A DNA stretch of 64,000 bases from contig NZ_CP032702.1 of the NCBI RefSeq assembly GCF_007833795.1, forward strand, positions 1,798,001 through 1,862,000. Reading direction: 5' to 3'. The translations under genes and the position numbers were made by a program. Under the pieces are notes generated by a model. The model ran no database searches and was not told where the DNA came from. It saw only the letters and a program-made list of their open reading frames with translations. Positions 17,792 to 27,625 of this stretch are shown in pieces (position 1 is the first letter of the stretch; the number at the start of each line of letters is the position of its first letter). This stretch comes from Candidatus Pantoea soli (GTDB taxonomy: Bacteria > Pseudomonadota > Gammaproteobacteria > Enterobacterales > Enterobacteriaceae).

Positions 17792-19006
17792 ATGGCCGAT
17801 CAGGTGCTCACCGCCAGACCCGCTTCCACCGACATACGCGCATGGCGTTACGCTATTCCGGGACGGCGCGATCTGCGCATCGATATGTTGCGTGGCATTG
17901 CGTTAGTGATGATGGTGGTGGCGCATACCGAACTGCTGTCGGTGCTGAATATCTTTACCTGGGAGCGCTTTGGCCTGACCACCGGTGCCGAGGGGTTTGT
18001 CATCCTCTCCGGGTTTATGCTGGGGATGCTCAACCGGCAGCGGCTGCAGAAAGAGGTGTTGCTGACCATCGGCTGGACGCTATGGCGGCGGGCAGGGAAA
18101 ATATACCTGGTTAACATCCTCATTATCCTGCTGATGCTGCTGCTTTCCCGGTTGCCGTTCGTAAATACCTTTGAGGTCACGCACTTTGTTGATCGCTACG
18201 CGGGCACGGTGTGGGCGCTGTTTCCCACCACGCCGCAGATCAAGGAGACCTGGTTCAACATCATCCTGTATCTGCAAATCGGGCCCCATCAGACACAGAT
18301 CCTCGGGCTGTATATCTGCCTGCTGCTGGCCAGTCCGCTGTTTTTGTGGCTGCTGCAGGCGCGCCGGGCCGGCTGGCTGATCCTGCTGTCGCTGGCGGGC
18401 TATGTCAGCTATCAGCTGTGGCCGCTGCGGCTGACCGTCTCAGAATTTGAGTTTGCGTTTCCGCTGCTGGCCTGGCAGCTGATTTATGTGCTGGGCATGT
18501 GCTGCGGCTGGTACAAAGAGGAGCTGATGTCACTGGCGCGCACACTGCCGGGCAAAATCACCATCGGCATCATGCTGGTGTATGCGCTGGTAATGATGTT
18601 TATCGCACAGAATCATACCAACCCGTTTATGCCGCCGGCGCTGCTGATGCACGTGATTCCGCCGGCGGATTTCAACTGGTTTTACCATCATCTGGCGGCG
18701 AAGAACGCCCTCGGACCCTGTCGCGTGCTGAATGATTTTTCTCTGATGCTGCTGGTGTACCTGGTGCTGACCTGGTGCTGGCAACCCATTGCGCGCGCCG
18801 TGGGCTGGTTTTTGATCCCGCTGGGACAGCACTCGCTCTATACCTTCATTTTGCATGTGTTTGTGGTGCTGGGCGTCAGCCAGTTTGTGCCGTTTGATTT
18901 GTGGCACCACGCGTGGATCCGCAACACCTTTATCCACCTCGCGGCGCTGACCCTGCTGTGGTGGATGGCGAAAAAAGAAATTGGCGGTCGTTTTATTCCG
19001 AATTAA
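17792..19006 (+). CDS. OpgC-domain membrane acyltransferase
   Basis: 404-residue integral membrane protein with about ten transmembrane helices, of the OpgC family. In E. coli and relatives OpgC succinylates periplasmic glucans. Signatures: RIDMLRGIALVMMVVAHTEL, with the active-site-type His in the first helix, and GAEGFVILSGFMLGM. The C-terminal half contains IPLGQHSLYTFILHVFVVLG, typical of these acyltransferases. The ATG at 17792 is preferred over one at 17785, which is in a different frame. It is first in the rightward operon, divergent from the GT2 synthase. Its neighbours suggest that it decorates the synthase product with acyl groups at or outside the inner membrane (inference). Confidence 0.9.
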   Translation: MADQVLTARPASTDIRAWRYAIPGRRDLRIDMLRGIALVMMVVAHTELLSVLNIFTWERFGLTTGAEGFVILSGFMLGMLNRQRLQKEVLLTIGWTLWRRAGKIYLVNILIILLMLLLSRLPFVNTFEVTHFVDRYAGTVWALFPTTPQIKETWFNIILYLQIGPHQTQILGLYICLLLASPLFLWLLQARRAGWLILLSLAGYVSYQLWPLRLTVSEFEFAFPLLAWQLIYVLGMCCGWYKEELMSLARTLPGKITIGIMLVYALVMMFIAQNHTNPFMPPALLMHVIPPADFNWFYHHLAAKNALGPCRVLNDFSLMLLVYLVLTWCWQPIARAVGWFLIPLGQHSLYTFILHVFVVLGVSQFVPFDLWHHAWIRNTFIHLAALTLLWWMAKKEIGGRFIPN

Positions 19007-19019
19007 CAGAGGAACGAAG

Positions 19020-19937
19020 ATGGGATACTGCGGGCGGACAGGGAAGACAGGGCAATGGCTACTGCTGGTGGCCGTTACGCTGGCCAGCCAGCCGGTACGG
19101 GCAGTGGCCACCGATAACGAATCGGTGTCGGCCAGCAATGAACCCATTCAGGCGGGGGTCTTTACCAGCCGCTGGGGACGGCTGTTTTCCGGTAACAAGG
19201 ATAAATTTTCCGGCGCGCTGAGCTTTTCCAGCGGCCTGAAGGATCAGTGGCTGACCATCCCTAACGGCTCAGAATCCGCCCGGCAGAAAAAGAAAATTAA
19301 TCAGCTGCTGAACCTGAGCCTGCAATATTCCCCTTACAGCTACTGGTTCGCCAATATCACAATGCGTGCGCCGATAACGGATTTTGATAAATATACCAGC
19401 GATTTTCGTTACAGCTTCGGCTATGACGACTGGCATCCCAACACCTTTAGTCTGGTGTACAGCAACTACGGTGATAACCATTTTTTCCCTTCCGGCAACG
19501 CGCGGCGTACCTACTTTGAGCAGGGCGCGTTTACCTTTGCATGGAAATTTTCGCTGCCGAAAGCGCTGGAGCGTCATCTGTTGATCAACAAGGGGGATGC
19601 ACTGACCTGTCAGGTCGGCTACAGCTGGGTGCCGCGTTATTACTCGCTGGCCGACAATGGCATCCGCGATAACAAACAGGTGGCGCTGGGAGGCTGCGGC
19701 TACACCTTTAAGCAGCACTTCTTTATTCGCGCCACGGCCTTCTGGTATCCGCAATCCGATCAGCAGCAGCCGTGGAACGGTGACTACAGCTACAGCTTCG
19801 GCTATGCCGGTTATACGCCCGGCTCGCTGTCTCTGCAGTACAGCAACTACAGCGGTACCCGTTTTCCTGGCCGCAGCAACGCCAACGCAAAGTTCCGCGA
19901 AGGGACGGTGTCGCTGATTTGGTTTCTACCGTTTTAG
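19020..19937 (+). CDS. Putative outer-membrane beta-barrel protein with internal repeat
   Basis: 305 residues from the ATG at 19020, preceded by AGAGGA 14 bases after the opgC-like stop. There is a signal sequence (TGQWLLLVAVTLASQPVRAVA). The mature part is full of alternating aromatic and polar residues and ends with Phe (SLIWFLPF), the hallmark of outer-membrane barrels. Two copies of one unit are visible: DFRYSFGYDDWHPNTFSLVYSNYG in the first half and DYSYSFGYAGYTPGSLSLQYSNYSG in the second, each followed by an FxxG strand. It does not match BcsC, PgaA or AlgE from memory. It could be the export pore or a binding protein for the glycan. Confidence 0.75.
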   Translation: MGYCGRTGKTGQWLLLVAVTLASQPVRAVATDNESVSASNEPIQAGVFTSRWGRLFSGNKDKFSGALSFSSGLKDQWLTIPNGSESARQKKKINQLLNLSLQYSPYSYWFANITMRAPITDFDKYTSDFRYSFGYDDWHPNTFSLVYSNYGDNHFFPSGNARRTYFEQGAFTFAWKFSLPKALERHLLINKGDALTCQVGYSWVPRYYSLADNGIRDNKQVALGGCGYTFKQHFFIRATAFWYPQSDQQQPWNGDYSYSFGYAGYTPGSLSLQYSNYSGTRFPGRSNANAKFREGTVSLIWFLPF

Positions 19938-19947
19938 GAATCTCACG

Positions 19948-21186
19948 ATGTTAACGTTACAGCCGCAATCCGTGCTTATCGTGGATGACGCCGCCACCTG
20001 GCGTAAGCTGCTTTCCGGCCTGCTGCAGCAGTGGGGATATGACGTCTATGAAGCCGAAAACGGCGAGCAGGCGCTGGCGATGCTGGCCCGGCATCCGATT
20101 AATCTGCTGCTCAGCGACTGGGAGATGCCGGTTATGGATGGACTGACGCTGTGTCGTCAGGTCCGGCAGCAATTTCAGCAGCGCTACATTTACCTGATCC
20201 TGCTGACGGTGCGGGAAAGCACCGACGATCTGCGCGCCGGTTTTGAAGCCGGCGCAGATGATTTCCTGCGCAAACCCGTGAACCGGGTGGAGCTGCAGGC
20301 GCGGCTGCACGCCGGCGAACGCATCTTACAGCTGGAGCAAACCCTGGCGCGGCGCAATCACAGCCTGAGTGAAGCGCTGCAGCAAATTCAGCTGGATTTA
20401 CAGGCCGCTGCGGCGCTTCAGCAGAGCATCCTGCCGCCGCATGCGATGCGTCACGGCGACTATTTTGCCGACTGGCTGTTTATTCCCTCCGCGTGGGTCT
20501 CCGGCGATATTTTCAATGTCTTTCCGCTGGATAAGCAGGCGATAGGTTTCTACAGCGTGGATGTTTCCGGGCACGGCGTCTCTGCGGCGATGATGTCGGT
20601 GGCGGTGGCGCGGCAGTTTCTGCATGGCCGCACGGTCGAGCGTTTTCTGTATGACGGCGACGCGATTACGCCGCCTGCCCGCGTCGTGCAGATCCTGAAT
20701 GACCGGTTTATGGCGCAGAGCAGTGACGTCACCAGCTATTTCACCATGGTCTATGGCGTCATTGATCGGCATAGCGGCGCAGGGCGGCTGTGTCAGGCCG
20801 GACATCCGACACCGCTGATTGTTTCGCCGGACGGCAGTCTGCGTGAGATTGGCGAGGGCGGGCCGCCGGTCGGCCTGCTGGATACGCTGACGTGGGAAGA
20901 GGTCTCCTTTACGCTGGCGCCCGGTGAGCGGCTCTGTCTGTACAGCGACGGCATCAGTGAATGTGAAAACCCGCAGCAGGAGATGCTGGGTGCCTCCCGT
21001 TTCGCCGCGCTGCTGGCCGAGCACGCGCGGCTGCCGCTTGCACAACAGCTGGCTCAGATTCACGCCCGGCTGAATCTCTGGCGCCAGTCGCCGGACACAA
21101 GCGACAGCGCGGCGGGCGATGATATTTCGCTGCTGATGATTGAACGGCAGCCGCTTAGTGAACAGGAGCAGATAAATGAAAATTGA
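19948..21186 (+). CDS. Response regulator with PP2C-type (SpoIIE/RsbU) phosphatase output
   Basis: 412 residues. The N-terminal receiver has the acidic pocket at Asp13/14, phospho-acceptor Asp57 (LLLSDWEMPVMDG) and Lys109 (LRKPVN). A short coiled linker (about 125-160) leads to a PP2C phosphatase with metal-binding DVSGHGVSAAMMS, GHPTPLIV, GGPPVGLLD, LYSDGISE and a final DDISLLM. Family role: when the receiver is phosphorylated, the phosphatase dephosphorylates a STAS-domain antagonist. That antagonist is encoded immediately downstream, overlapping by 11 bases. The likely phosphodonor is the HPt-bearing hybrid kinase of the divergent operon (inference). Confidence 0.93.
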   Translation: MLTLQPQSVLIVDDAATWRKLLSGLLQQWGYDVYEAENGEQALAMLARHPINLLLSDWEMPVMDGLTLCRQVRQQFQQRYIYLILLTVRESTDDLRAGFEAGADDFLRKPVNRVELQARLHAGERILQLEQTLARRNHSLSEALQQIQLDLQAAAALQQSILPPHAMRHGDYFADWLFIPSAWVSGDIFNVFPLDKQAIGFYSVDVSGHGVSAAMMSVAVARQFLHGRTVERFLYDGDAITPPARVVQILNDRFMAQSSDVTSYFTMVYGVIDRHSGAGRLCQAGHPTPLIVSPDGSLREIGEGGPPVGLLDTLTWEEVSFTLAPGERLCLYSDGISECENPQQEMLGASRFAALLAEHARLPLAQQLAQIHARLNLWRQSPDTSDSAAGDDISLLMIERQPLSEQEQINEN

Positions 21187-21511
21187 TACAGAACAGATTG
21201 ATAACGTGACGCTGCTGACGCCGGTGGTGCGCCGGCTGGATGCCTCGGTGGCGATGCGTTTTAAAGAAGCGATTCTCGCCACCATTGCGCAGGGGCATAA
21301 CCAGCTGGTGCTGGATTTTTCCCGCGTCGATTTTATCGACAGTAGCTGTCTGGGGGCGCTGATCTCCATCCTGAAATCGCTGAGCAACGGTGGCCAGCTG
21401 GTGCTGTGCGCGCTGAATAGCAATATCAACAGCATGTTTACGCTGACGCGCATGGATCGGGTGTTTACGCTCTGTACCGATCGCGACGACGCGCTGAGCC
21501 GGCTTCGGTAA
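21176..21511 (+). CDS. STAS-domain anti-sigma-factor antagonist
   Basis: 111-residue single STAS domain of the SpoIIAA/RsbV type. The segment LVLDFSRVDFIDSSCLGALIS carries the conserved DSSxLG loop, with Ser56/Ser57 as the expected phosphorylation site. It starts inside the end of the phosphatase gene and is followed 9 bases later by the anti-sigma kinase gene. This is the usual phosphatase-antagonist-kinase trio of a partner switch. In the expected cycle the kinase phosphorylates it and the upstream PP2C removes the phosphate. The final target (sigma factor, diguanylate cyclase, synthase or other) is not encoded here. Confidence 0.92.
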   Translation: MKIDTEQIDNVTLLTPVVRRLDASVAMRFKEAILATIAQGHNQLVLDFSRVDFIDSSCLGALISILKSLSNGGQLVLCALNSNINSMFTLTRMDRVFTLCTDRDDALSRLR

Positions 21512-21520
21512 GGGGGACCC

Positions 21521-23130
<1,610 letters not shown>

Positions 23131-23304
23131 TTACCAAAAAAGACACCCTGTAAGTGTGGCAGATTTTGCCCGGAAGCGCGGCTTTTCACTTGCGGAGCAG
23201 CAAAAGACGCAGGCGACGCAAAAAAACGGCCGAGCGGAGCGCTGAATTCACCACAGACGCTATAACTTACTATTCCTGTTGCAACGCTCTGACTGAGGTA
23301 TTCA

Positions 23305-23832
23305 ATGGAAAACACCACGCAGCTTGACGATATTTCACAGGATCTCTCCGGGTTTGTGGGAACGCATTTCGTTTACACCTACGATAACGGCTGGAAATAC
23401 GAGTGGTATGCCCGCAATGCCACCACCTGTGACTACCGCATTCATCAGGGGCTGGTCGGCGGACGCTGGGTCACCGGGCAGGCCATGCACGCCGTGCAGT
23501 TCGCCCCCGGCATCTATAAAGCTGACTGGCATGAGCCAACCGGCACCTGCGTCAGCCTGCTGTTCGATCTGAACCGGAAAGTGATTCACGGTACCATTTT
23601 CTTCCCGCAATGGATTGCCGGTGAAGGACAACATCCGGAAAAAACCATCTGCTATCAGAATGAATTTATTGAAGATATGCACCGTTTCCGCGATGAAGGG
23701 CCGGCATACCCTTACGTGATCATTCCCGAGTTTGCCCGGGTGACGTATATGAAAAATGAAGGGCCGGACAATGATGCGGTGATTAACATGCCGCCGGGAC
23801 AAATGTCCGCTGACTATTTTGACGACAAATAG
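23305..23832 (+). CDS. padC: Phenolic acid decarboxylase
   Basis: 175 residues, full length for the family. Recognisable segments: FVGTHFVYTYDNGWKYEWY, DYRIHQGLVGGRWV, WHEPTGTCVSLLFDL, GTIFFPQWI, YQNEFIEDM and PYVIIPEFARVTYM. The catalytic Tyr, Arg and Glu of the PadC fold lie in these blocks. The enzyme is cytosolic and decarboxylates ferulic, p-coumaric and caffeic acid to vinyl phenols, a detoxification common in plant-associated bacteria. It stands alone, divergent from the exported esterase, and no padR regulator is next to it. Confidence 0.95.
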   Translation: MENTTQLDDISQDLSGFVGTHFVYTYDNGWKYEWYARNATTCDYRIHQGLVGGRWVTGQAMHAVQFAPGIYKADWHEPTGTCVSLLFDLNRKVIHGTIFFPQWIAGEGQHPEKTICYQNEFIEDMHRFRDEGPAYPYVIIPEFARVTYMKNEGPDNDAVINMPPGQMSADYFDDK

Positions 23833-23871
23833 GGCGCAGAAGGCCTGCAGGCAAAGGCTTTGGTGACCCCG

Positions 23872-23905
23872 GCATCGGCGCGGGCAGCATGCTTTTCGCC
23901 GATGC
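23872..23905 (+). terminator. Inverted repeat downstream of padC
   Basis: Nine-base perfect inverted repeat GCATCGGCG/CGCCGATGC with a 16-nt loop, 40 bases after the padC stop. No T-run follows, so it is a weak terminator candidate. Confidence 0.35.
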
Positions 23906-24022
23906 TGATGATTTATAACTAATAAAAGCAGGAGAGTGGCGCGCCGGGACGTTATAACCGCTATGCTTATTACGGGCACGAGATATTACCGCTAAGTTAT
24001 TAACGGGAGTGACTGACTACGT

Positions 24023-24754
24023 ATGCTGCTACGAAAGAAGAAAATCCGTTCTCACAGTGAAGACCGGCTGCTGGCGCTGACACTGGCTACCACTGCTGGT
24101 ATCCTTAATGCGATGGCGTTTGGCGCCTTTGGTTTTTTCCCTTCACATATGACCGGCAACACCTCACAAATCTCTGCGGAGGTGACCGGCTCTGACCTGC
24201 ACGATCTGCTGTTTCTCGCCGTACTGATTGCCGCCTTTGTCACCGGCGCCATGCTGTCACGCCTTGCGGTAGCCTTTGGGCTGAAGCGCAATCTGCGCAC
24301 CATATATTGTCTGGTGCTGCTGGCCGAAGGCGTGGCGCTGGCCTTAACCGCGCTGGTTGAAATTTTGTGGTATTCAGAGCGCAATAACGGCGAAATTCTG
24401 GTGACGCTGAGTTTTCTGATGGGCATCCACAATTCCACCTCGACGCAGCTTTCTTCCGGCCGGGTGCGCTCCACGCATGTGACGGGCACGCTAACCGACG
24501 CCGGCATCGCGCTCGGTTCCTGGCTGCGCGCCTCGCTGAGTCAGAGTGAAGCGGCAGACCGGGCGCTGCACCGTACCGTGCTACTGACGCATATGGTGAC
24601 GATCTTTTCCTTTTTGTCGGGCTGCGTCGCCGGCTATCTGTTGTTTAAGCTGCTGGGATTTGAAGCCATGACCGGCCTGGGTATCGTGCTGGCACTGATT
24701 GCTGCAGGTGGCATTGCGCGAACGCTGCATTTAACCGGCGTGCGCTTCTGGTAA
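24023..24754 (+). CDS. DUF1275 (YoaK-type) membrane protein
   Basis: 243-residue membrane protein with about six hydrophobic segments. The family signature is present: LALTLATTAGILNAMAFGAFGFFPSHMTGNTSQISAEV near the N-terminus and GIHNSTSTQLSSGRVRSTHVTGTLTDAG in the middle. DUF1275/YoaK proteins are widespread inner-membrane proteins of unknown function, sometimes described as permease-like. The ATG has ACGGGAG about 15 bases upstream, a long spacing. A strong nested hairpin follows the stop. The gene appears monocistronic and its neighbours give no clue to its role. Confidence 0.88.
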   Translation: MLLRKKKIRSHSEDRLLALTLATTAGILNAMAFGAFGFFPSHMTGNTSQISAEVTGSDLHDLLFLAVLIAAFVTGAMLSRLAVAFGLKRNLRTIYCLVLLAEGVALALTALVEILWYSERNNGEILVTLSFLMGIHNSTSTQLSSGRVRSTHVTGTLTDAGIALGSWLRASLSQSEAADRALHRTVLLTHMVTIFSFLSGCVAGYLLFKLLGFEAMTGLGIVLALIAAGGIARTLHLTGVRFW

Positions 24755-24770
24755 CGCTGAGCCAGACGAA

Positions 24771-24814
24771 GCCGGTTTTCCGTGCAACGCAATCGCATTG
24801 CACAGTAAACCGGC
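24771..24814 (+). terminator. Nested hairpin after the DUF1275 gene
   Basis: An outer 8-bp stem GCCGGTTT/AAACCGGC encloses an inner 6-bp stem GTGCAA/TTGCAC, 16 bases after the stop. It should fold stably, but there is no downstream T-run, so termination is probable rather than certain. Confidence 0.5.
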
Positions 24815-24942
24815 AACGCTACGTGAAATCTGGCCGAAAGCGCAGGGCAGTGATGCGTTTTTTACGCGTAGCGCCGGCAGACGTGCTGGCGTGATACAGC
24901 ATCGTAATGCACGCAGGCACGCTGAGCGGCGATGTGCTGTAT

Positions 24943-25221
24943 TCAGCCTGATTTACCCAGCGTCCAGGGATTGGGCGCTGCATCATCCGGTTTGTTGGCC
25001 ATATCATTGAGTGAATCCAGATAGAGTGCCTCAACCTCGGCCCGGGCCCACGGCGTGCGGCGTAAAAATTTGAGGCTCGACTTAACGCTGGGATCGTTTT
25101 TAAAACAGTTGATGTTGATGAGCTTACTCAGTCTGGCCCAGCCATAATGGGCGACCAGCGCGTTGACTTGCATTTCAAGCGTAATGCCGTGCAGCGGATC
25201 GTTGGATCGATGGTCGTTCAT
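24943..25221 (-). CDS. VF530-family (DUF2132) small DNA-binding protein
   Basis: 92 residues. The diagnostic opening [22 protein letters not shown], followed by [24 protein letters not shown] and VEALYLDSL, identifies the VF530/DUF2132 family. That family is a small helical fold described as DNA-binding, and its cellular role is not established. AGAGG lies before the ATG. It is monocistronic and faces the DUF1275 gene across about 190 bases. Confidence 0.9.
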   Translation of the reverse strand: MNDHRSNDPLHGITLEMQVNALVAHYGWARLSKLININCFKNDPSVKSSLKFLRRTPWARAEVEALYLDSLNDMANKPDDAAPNPWTLGKSG

Positions 25222-25412
25222 GAAAACCTCTGAAATGTTGACGGCAGGATACTGGAAAGGTGAGGGAACGGCAATGCGGCAACCCGCACGATGAAGTGAG
25301 CATCCGCCGAACGTTTACGGCGCGTTTTCAGATCATGATTCACATCAGGCTGGTTAGGGGGTCACACGGGAAAGCACAACACAGGAAATACGTCACCCGA
25401 TACCTTATTTAA

Positions 25413-25428
25413 CATAATATACATTATG
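25413..25428. promoter_or_regulatory. AT-rich inverted repeat, possible operator
   Basis: CATAAT-ATAC-ATTATG is a 6-bp perfect inverted repeat in an AT-rich patch. It lies too far (about 190 bases) from the VF530 start to be sure it serves that gene. Confidence 0.3.
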
Positions 25429-25490
25429 CGCCATCAGGCAACATGCAGGAAAGACGGGATTCTGGCGGCGTTCTGCGGCGATTACCGCGG

Positions 25491-25526
25491 CTGGCTGTCG
25501 CTTCATAACTGGCTGTCGCTTCATAA
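25491..25526. repeat. Exact 18-bp tandem duplication
   Basis: CTGGCTGTCGCTTCATAA occurs twice with no gap (25491-25508 and 25509-25526). It is a simple slippage-type duplication in non-coding DNA. Confidence 0.9.
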
Positions 25527-25530
25527 AATG

Positions 25531-25572
25531 ACACAGCCGCGTGGCAGCGCTCTGCTGGCTACGCGGCTGTGT
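25531..25572 (-). terminator. Terminator hairpin after mesD
   Basis: A 12-bp perfect inverted repeat ACACAGCCGCGT/ACGCGGCTGTGT with an 18-nt loop that can pair further. It begins 21 bases past the mesD stop. In the leftward direction it is followed by CATTTTATG, a short T-run. Confidence 0.75.
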
Positions 25573-25593
25573 ATGCGCATCGTTGCTGAAGGC

Positions 25594-26622
25594 TTAGCGA
25601 GTCAGCTCACGACGTACAATGTCGGCACCGGCGCTCAGCGCGCTCAGTTTGCCCCGCGCCACCTGACGTGACAATGGCGCCATGCCGCAGTTAGTGCACG
25701 GATACAGTTTATCGGCATCGACAAACTGCAGCGCTTTACGCAGCGTGTTGGCCACTTCTTCCGGGGTTTCAATGGCGTTGGTCGCCACGTCAATCGCACC
25801 AACCATCACTTTCTTGCCGCGGATCAGCTCAATCAGATCCATCGGCACGCGGGAGTTCTGGCACTCCAGCGAAACAATATCAATGCCGGATTTCTGCAGC
25901 TTCGGGAAAATCTCTTCGTACTGGCGCCACTCGCTGCCGAGCGTCTTTTTCCAGTCGGTGTTGGCTTTGATACCGTAGCCGTAGCAGATATGCACGGCAG
26001 TTTCGCATTTCAGACCTTCAATCGCCCTTTCCAGCGCCGCAATGCCCCAGTCGTTCACTTCATCAAAGAACACGTTGAAGGCAGGCTCATCAAACTGAAT
26101 GATGTCCACGCCGGCGGCTTCCAGCTCGCGGGCTTCCTGATTCAGAATCTTCGCGAACTCCCAGGCAAGCTTTTCACGGCTTTTATAGTGGCTGTCATAC
26201 AGCGTGTCGATCATGGTCATCGGCCCCGGCAGCGCCCATTTAATCGGCTGCGAGGTTTGCTGACGCAGGAATTTCGCGTCCTCAACGAAAACCGGTTTCT
26301 GGCGCGATACTTCACCGACCACGCTCGGCACGCTGGCATCATAGCGATTACGAATCTTCACCACTTCGCGCTTCTCGAAATCAACGCCGCTCAGGTGCTC
26401 AATGAACGTGGTGACGAAATGCTGACGCGTCTGCTCACCATCGCCGACGACATCGATACCGGCCTGGCGCTGATCGTCCAGCGCCAGACGCAGTGCGTCA
26501 CGTTTGCCTTCGGCTAAAATTTCGTCCTCCAGTTTCCACGGCGACCACAGCGTCTCCGGCTGAGCCAGCCAGGCGGGTTTTGGCAGGCTGCCTGAAGAGG
26601 ACGTCGGTAATAATTTATTCAT
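25594..26622 (-). CDS. mesD: Folate-independent methionine synthase MesD (core-MetE)
   Basis: 342 residues from the ATG at 26622; an in-frame TTG two codons earlier is less likely. It is homologous to the C-terminal catalytic half of MetE only: PGPMTMIDTLYDSHY, DIIQFDEPAFN, VHICYGYG and the zinc-binding CTNCGM. It lacks the N-terminal half that binds polyglutamyl folate. Core-MetE proteins encoded beside DUF1852 correspond to MesD, which makes methionine from homocysteine with an unidentified methyl donor and needs oxygen and MesX (Price and co-workers' work on folate-independent methionine synthases). It lies 25 bases after mesX in the same operon. Confidence 0.9.
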   Translation of the reverse strand: MNKLLPTSSSGSLPKPAWLAQPETLWSPWKLEDEILAEGKRDALRLALDDQRQAGIDVVGDGEQTRQHFVTTFIEHLSGVDFEKREVVKIRNRYDASVPSVVGEVSRQKPVFVEDAKFLRQQTSQPIKWALPGPMTMIDTLYDSHYKSREKLAWEFAKILNQEARELEAAGVDIIQFDEPAFNVFFDEVNDWGIAALERAIEGLKCETAVHICYGYGIKANTDWKKTLGSEWRQYEEIFPKLQKSGIDIVSLECQNSRVPMDLIELIRGKKVMVGAIDVATNAIETPEEVANTLRKALQFVDADKLYPCTNCGMAPLSRQVARGKLSALSAGADIVRRELTR

Positions 26623-26647
26623 AATCAATAACCTTGTATGGGTTTAA

Positions 26648-27625
26648 TTAAAGAGCGTAATGAGCAGACCAGGTGTCGAGAATATCGCGATATGGCTTGA
26701 TGAAGTTCTCTTCCGTAAACTTCCCCTGCTCTATTGCCAGATGGCTACGCTCTTCACGATCGTAAACAATGCGCGTTAACGAGTGATCGTGATGATTCAG
26801 GCTTGGCTGGTAATAGTGTCCTGCCGGCGAGTTAGCGTTATAAATCTCCGGCCGGTAAATCTTCTGGAAGGTTTCCATCGTGCTGATGGTGCTAATCAGC
26901 TCCAGATTGCTGTAATCAGCCAGTAAATCGCCGCTGAAATAGAATGCCAGCGGTGCGACGCTGCCTGGCGGCATGAAATAACGCGCCTGCAGGCCCATTT
27001 TGCTGAAGTAGTGATCGGTCAGCGACAAGGCATTCTGCTGATACTCCACGCCCAGCACCGGATGGACATTGCCGGTCTGCTGATAAATATTTTTACTGGA
27101 GACGCTCAGGCAGATGACCGGTGCTTTGCTGAAGCGCGCTTTATAGCATTCCGAATCCACGAAATACCTGAACAGCTTGCCATGCAGATCGCCAAAGTTC
27201 TCCGGCGTGCTGAAGCTGTCATGCTGTTTATTGTGCTCCAGCAGCAACACGCTGAAGTCGTAATCGCGGACATAAGAGGAGAAATTATTCCCGACAATAC
27301 CCTCAATACGCTGACCGGTTTTCTTATCCAGCACGGTAGTCTGCAAAATTTCAATAATCGGGAAGGTATTGCCCTTGCCTTCGATATCAATCTCCACCGA
27401 GATAATATCCAGTCCGACACCGTAGCGATCCCCTTTCGGATTATCCCAGTGCGCCAGCGAATTGAATCGGTTATCGATCATCGTTAAGGCATTGCGCAGA
27501 TTTTCCTGACGCGTTTTACCGCGCGCCAGGTTCGCGAAATTGGTGGTGATACGCGTGTTTTTAGACGGATTGTAATTTTCGTCAAAACGCGTGGTTTTAA
27601 TGTTAAAGGCAAAGTCGGTTTTCAT
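26648..27625 (-). CDS. mesX: MesX, DUF1852 partner of MesD
   Basis: 325 residues, soluble, with no signal peptide. It matches the DUF1852 family from memory: N-terminal DFAFNIKTTRFDENYNPSKNTRITTNFANLARG and later ENLRNALTMIDNRFNSLAHWDNP. Known for the family: it is almost always encoded next to a core-MetE methionine synthase and is needed for MesD activity, with a possible role in supplying the methyl donor. It is the first gene of the mesX-mesD operon. The 400-base upstream region contains no convincing MetJ box, so its control by methionine is open. Confidence 0.9.
   Translation of the reverse strand: MKTDFAFNIKTTRFDENYNPSKNTRITTNFANLARGKTRQENLRNALTMIDNRFNSLAHWDNPKGDRYGVGLDIISVEIDIEGKGNTFPIIEILQTTVLDKKTGQRIEGIVGNNFSSYVRDYDFSVLLLEHNKQHDSFSTPENFGDLHGKLFRYFVDSECYKARFSKAPVICLSVSSKNIYQQTGNVHPVLGVEYQQNALSLTDHYFSKMGLQARYFMPPGSVAPLAFYFSGDLLADYSNLELISTISTMETFQKIYRPEIYNANSPAGHYYQPSLNHHDHSLTRIVYDREERSHLAIEQGKFTEENFIKPYRDILDTWSAHYAL

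Larger units (their letters stand above)
25222..25593. other. Intergenic region upstream of VF530 and downstream of mesD
   Basis: 372 bases with no supported gene. It holds the VF530 promoter side, an inverted repeat CATAAT-N4-ATTATG (25413-25428), an exact 18-bp tandem duplication (25491-25526) and the hairpin after mesD (25531-25572). A rightward frame at 25426-25671 is not believed, because it runs through the hairpin and the 3' end of mesD. Confidence 0.6.

Noticed and set aside
25426..25671. Rightward 81-residue frame upstream of the mesD end
   Set aside because: Overlaps the 18-bp duplication, the terminator hairpin and the 3' end of mesD; no homology.
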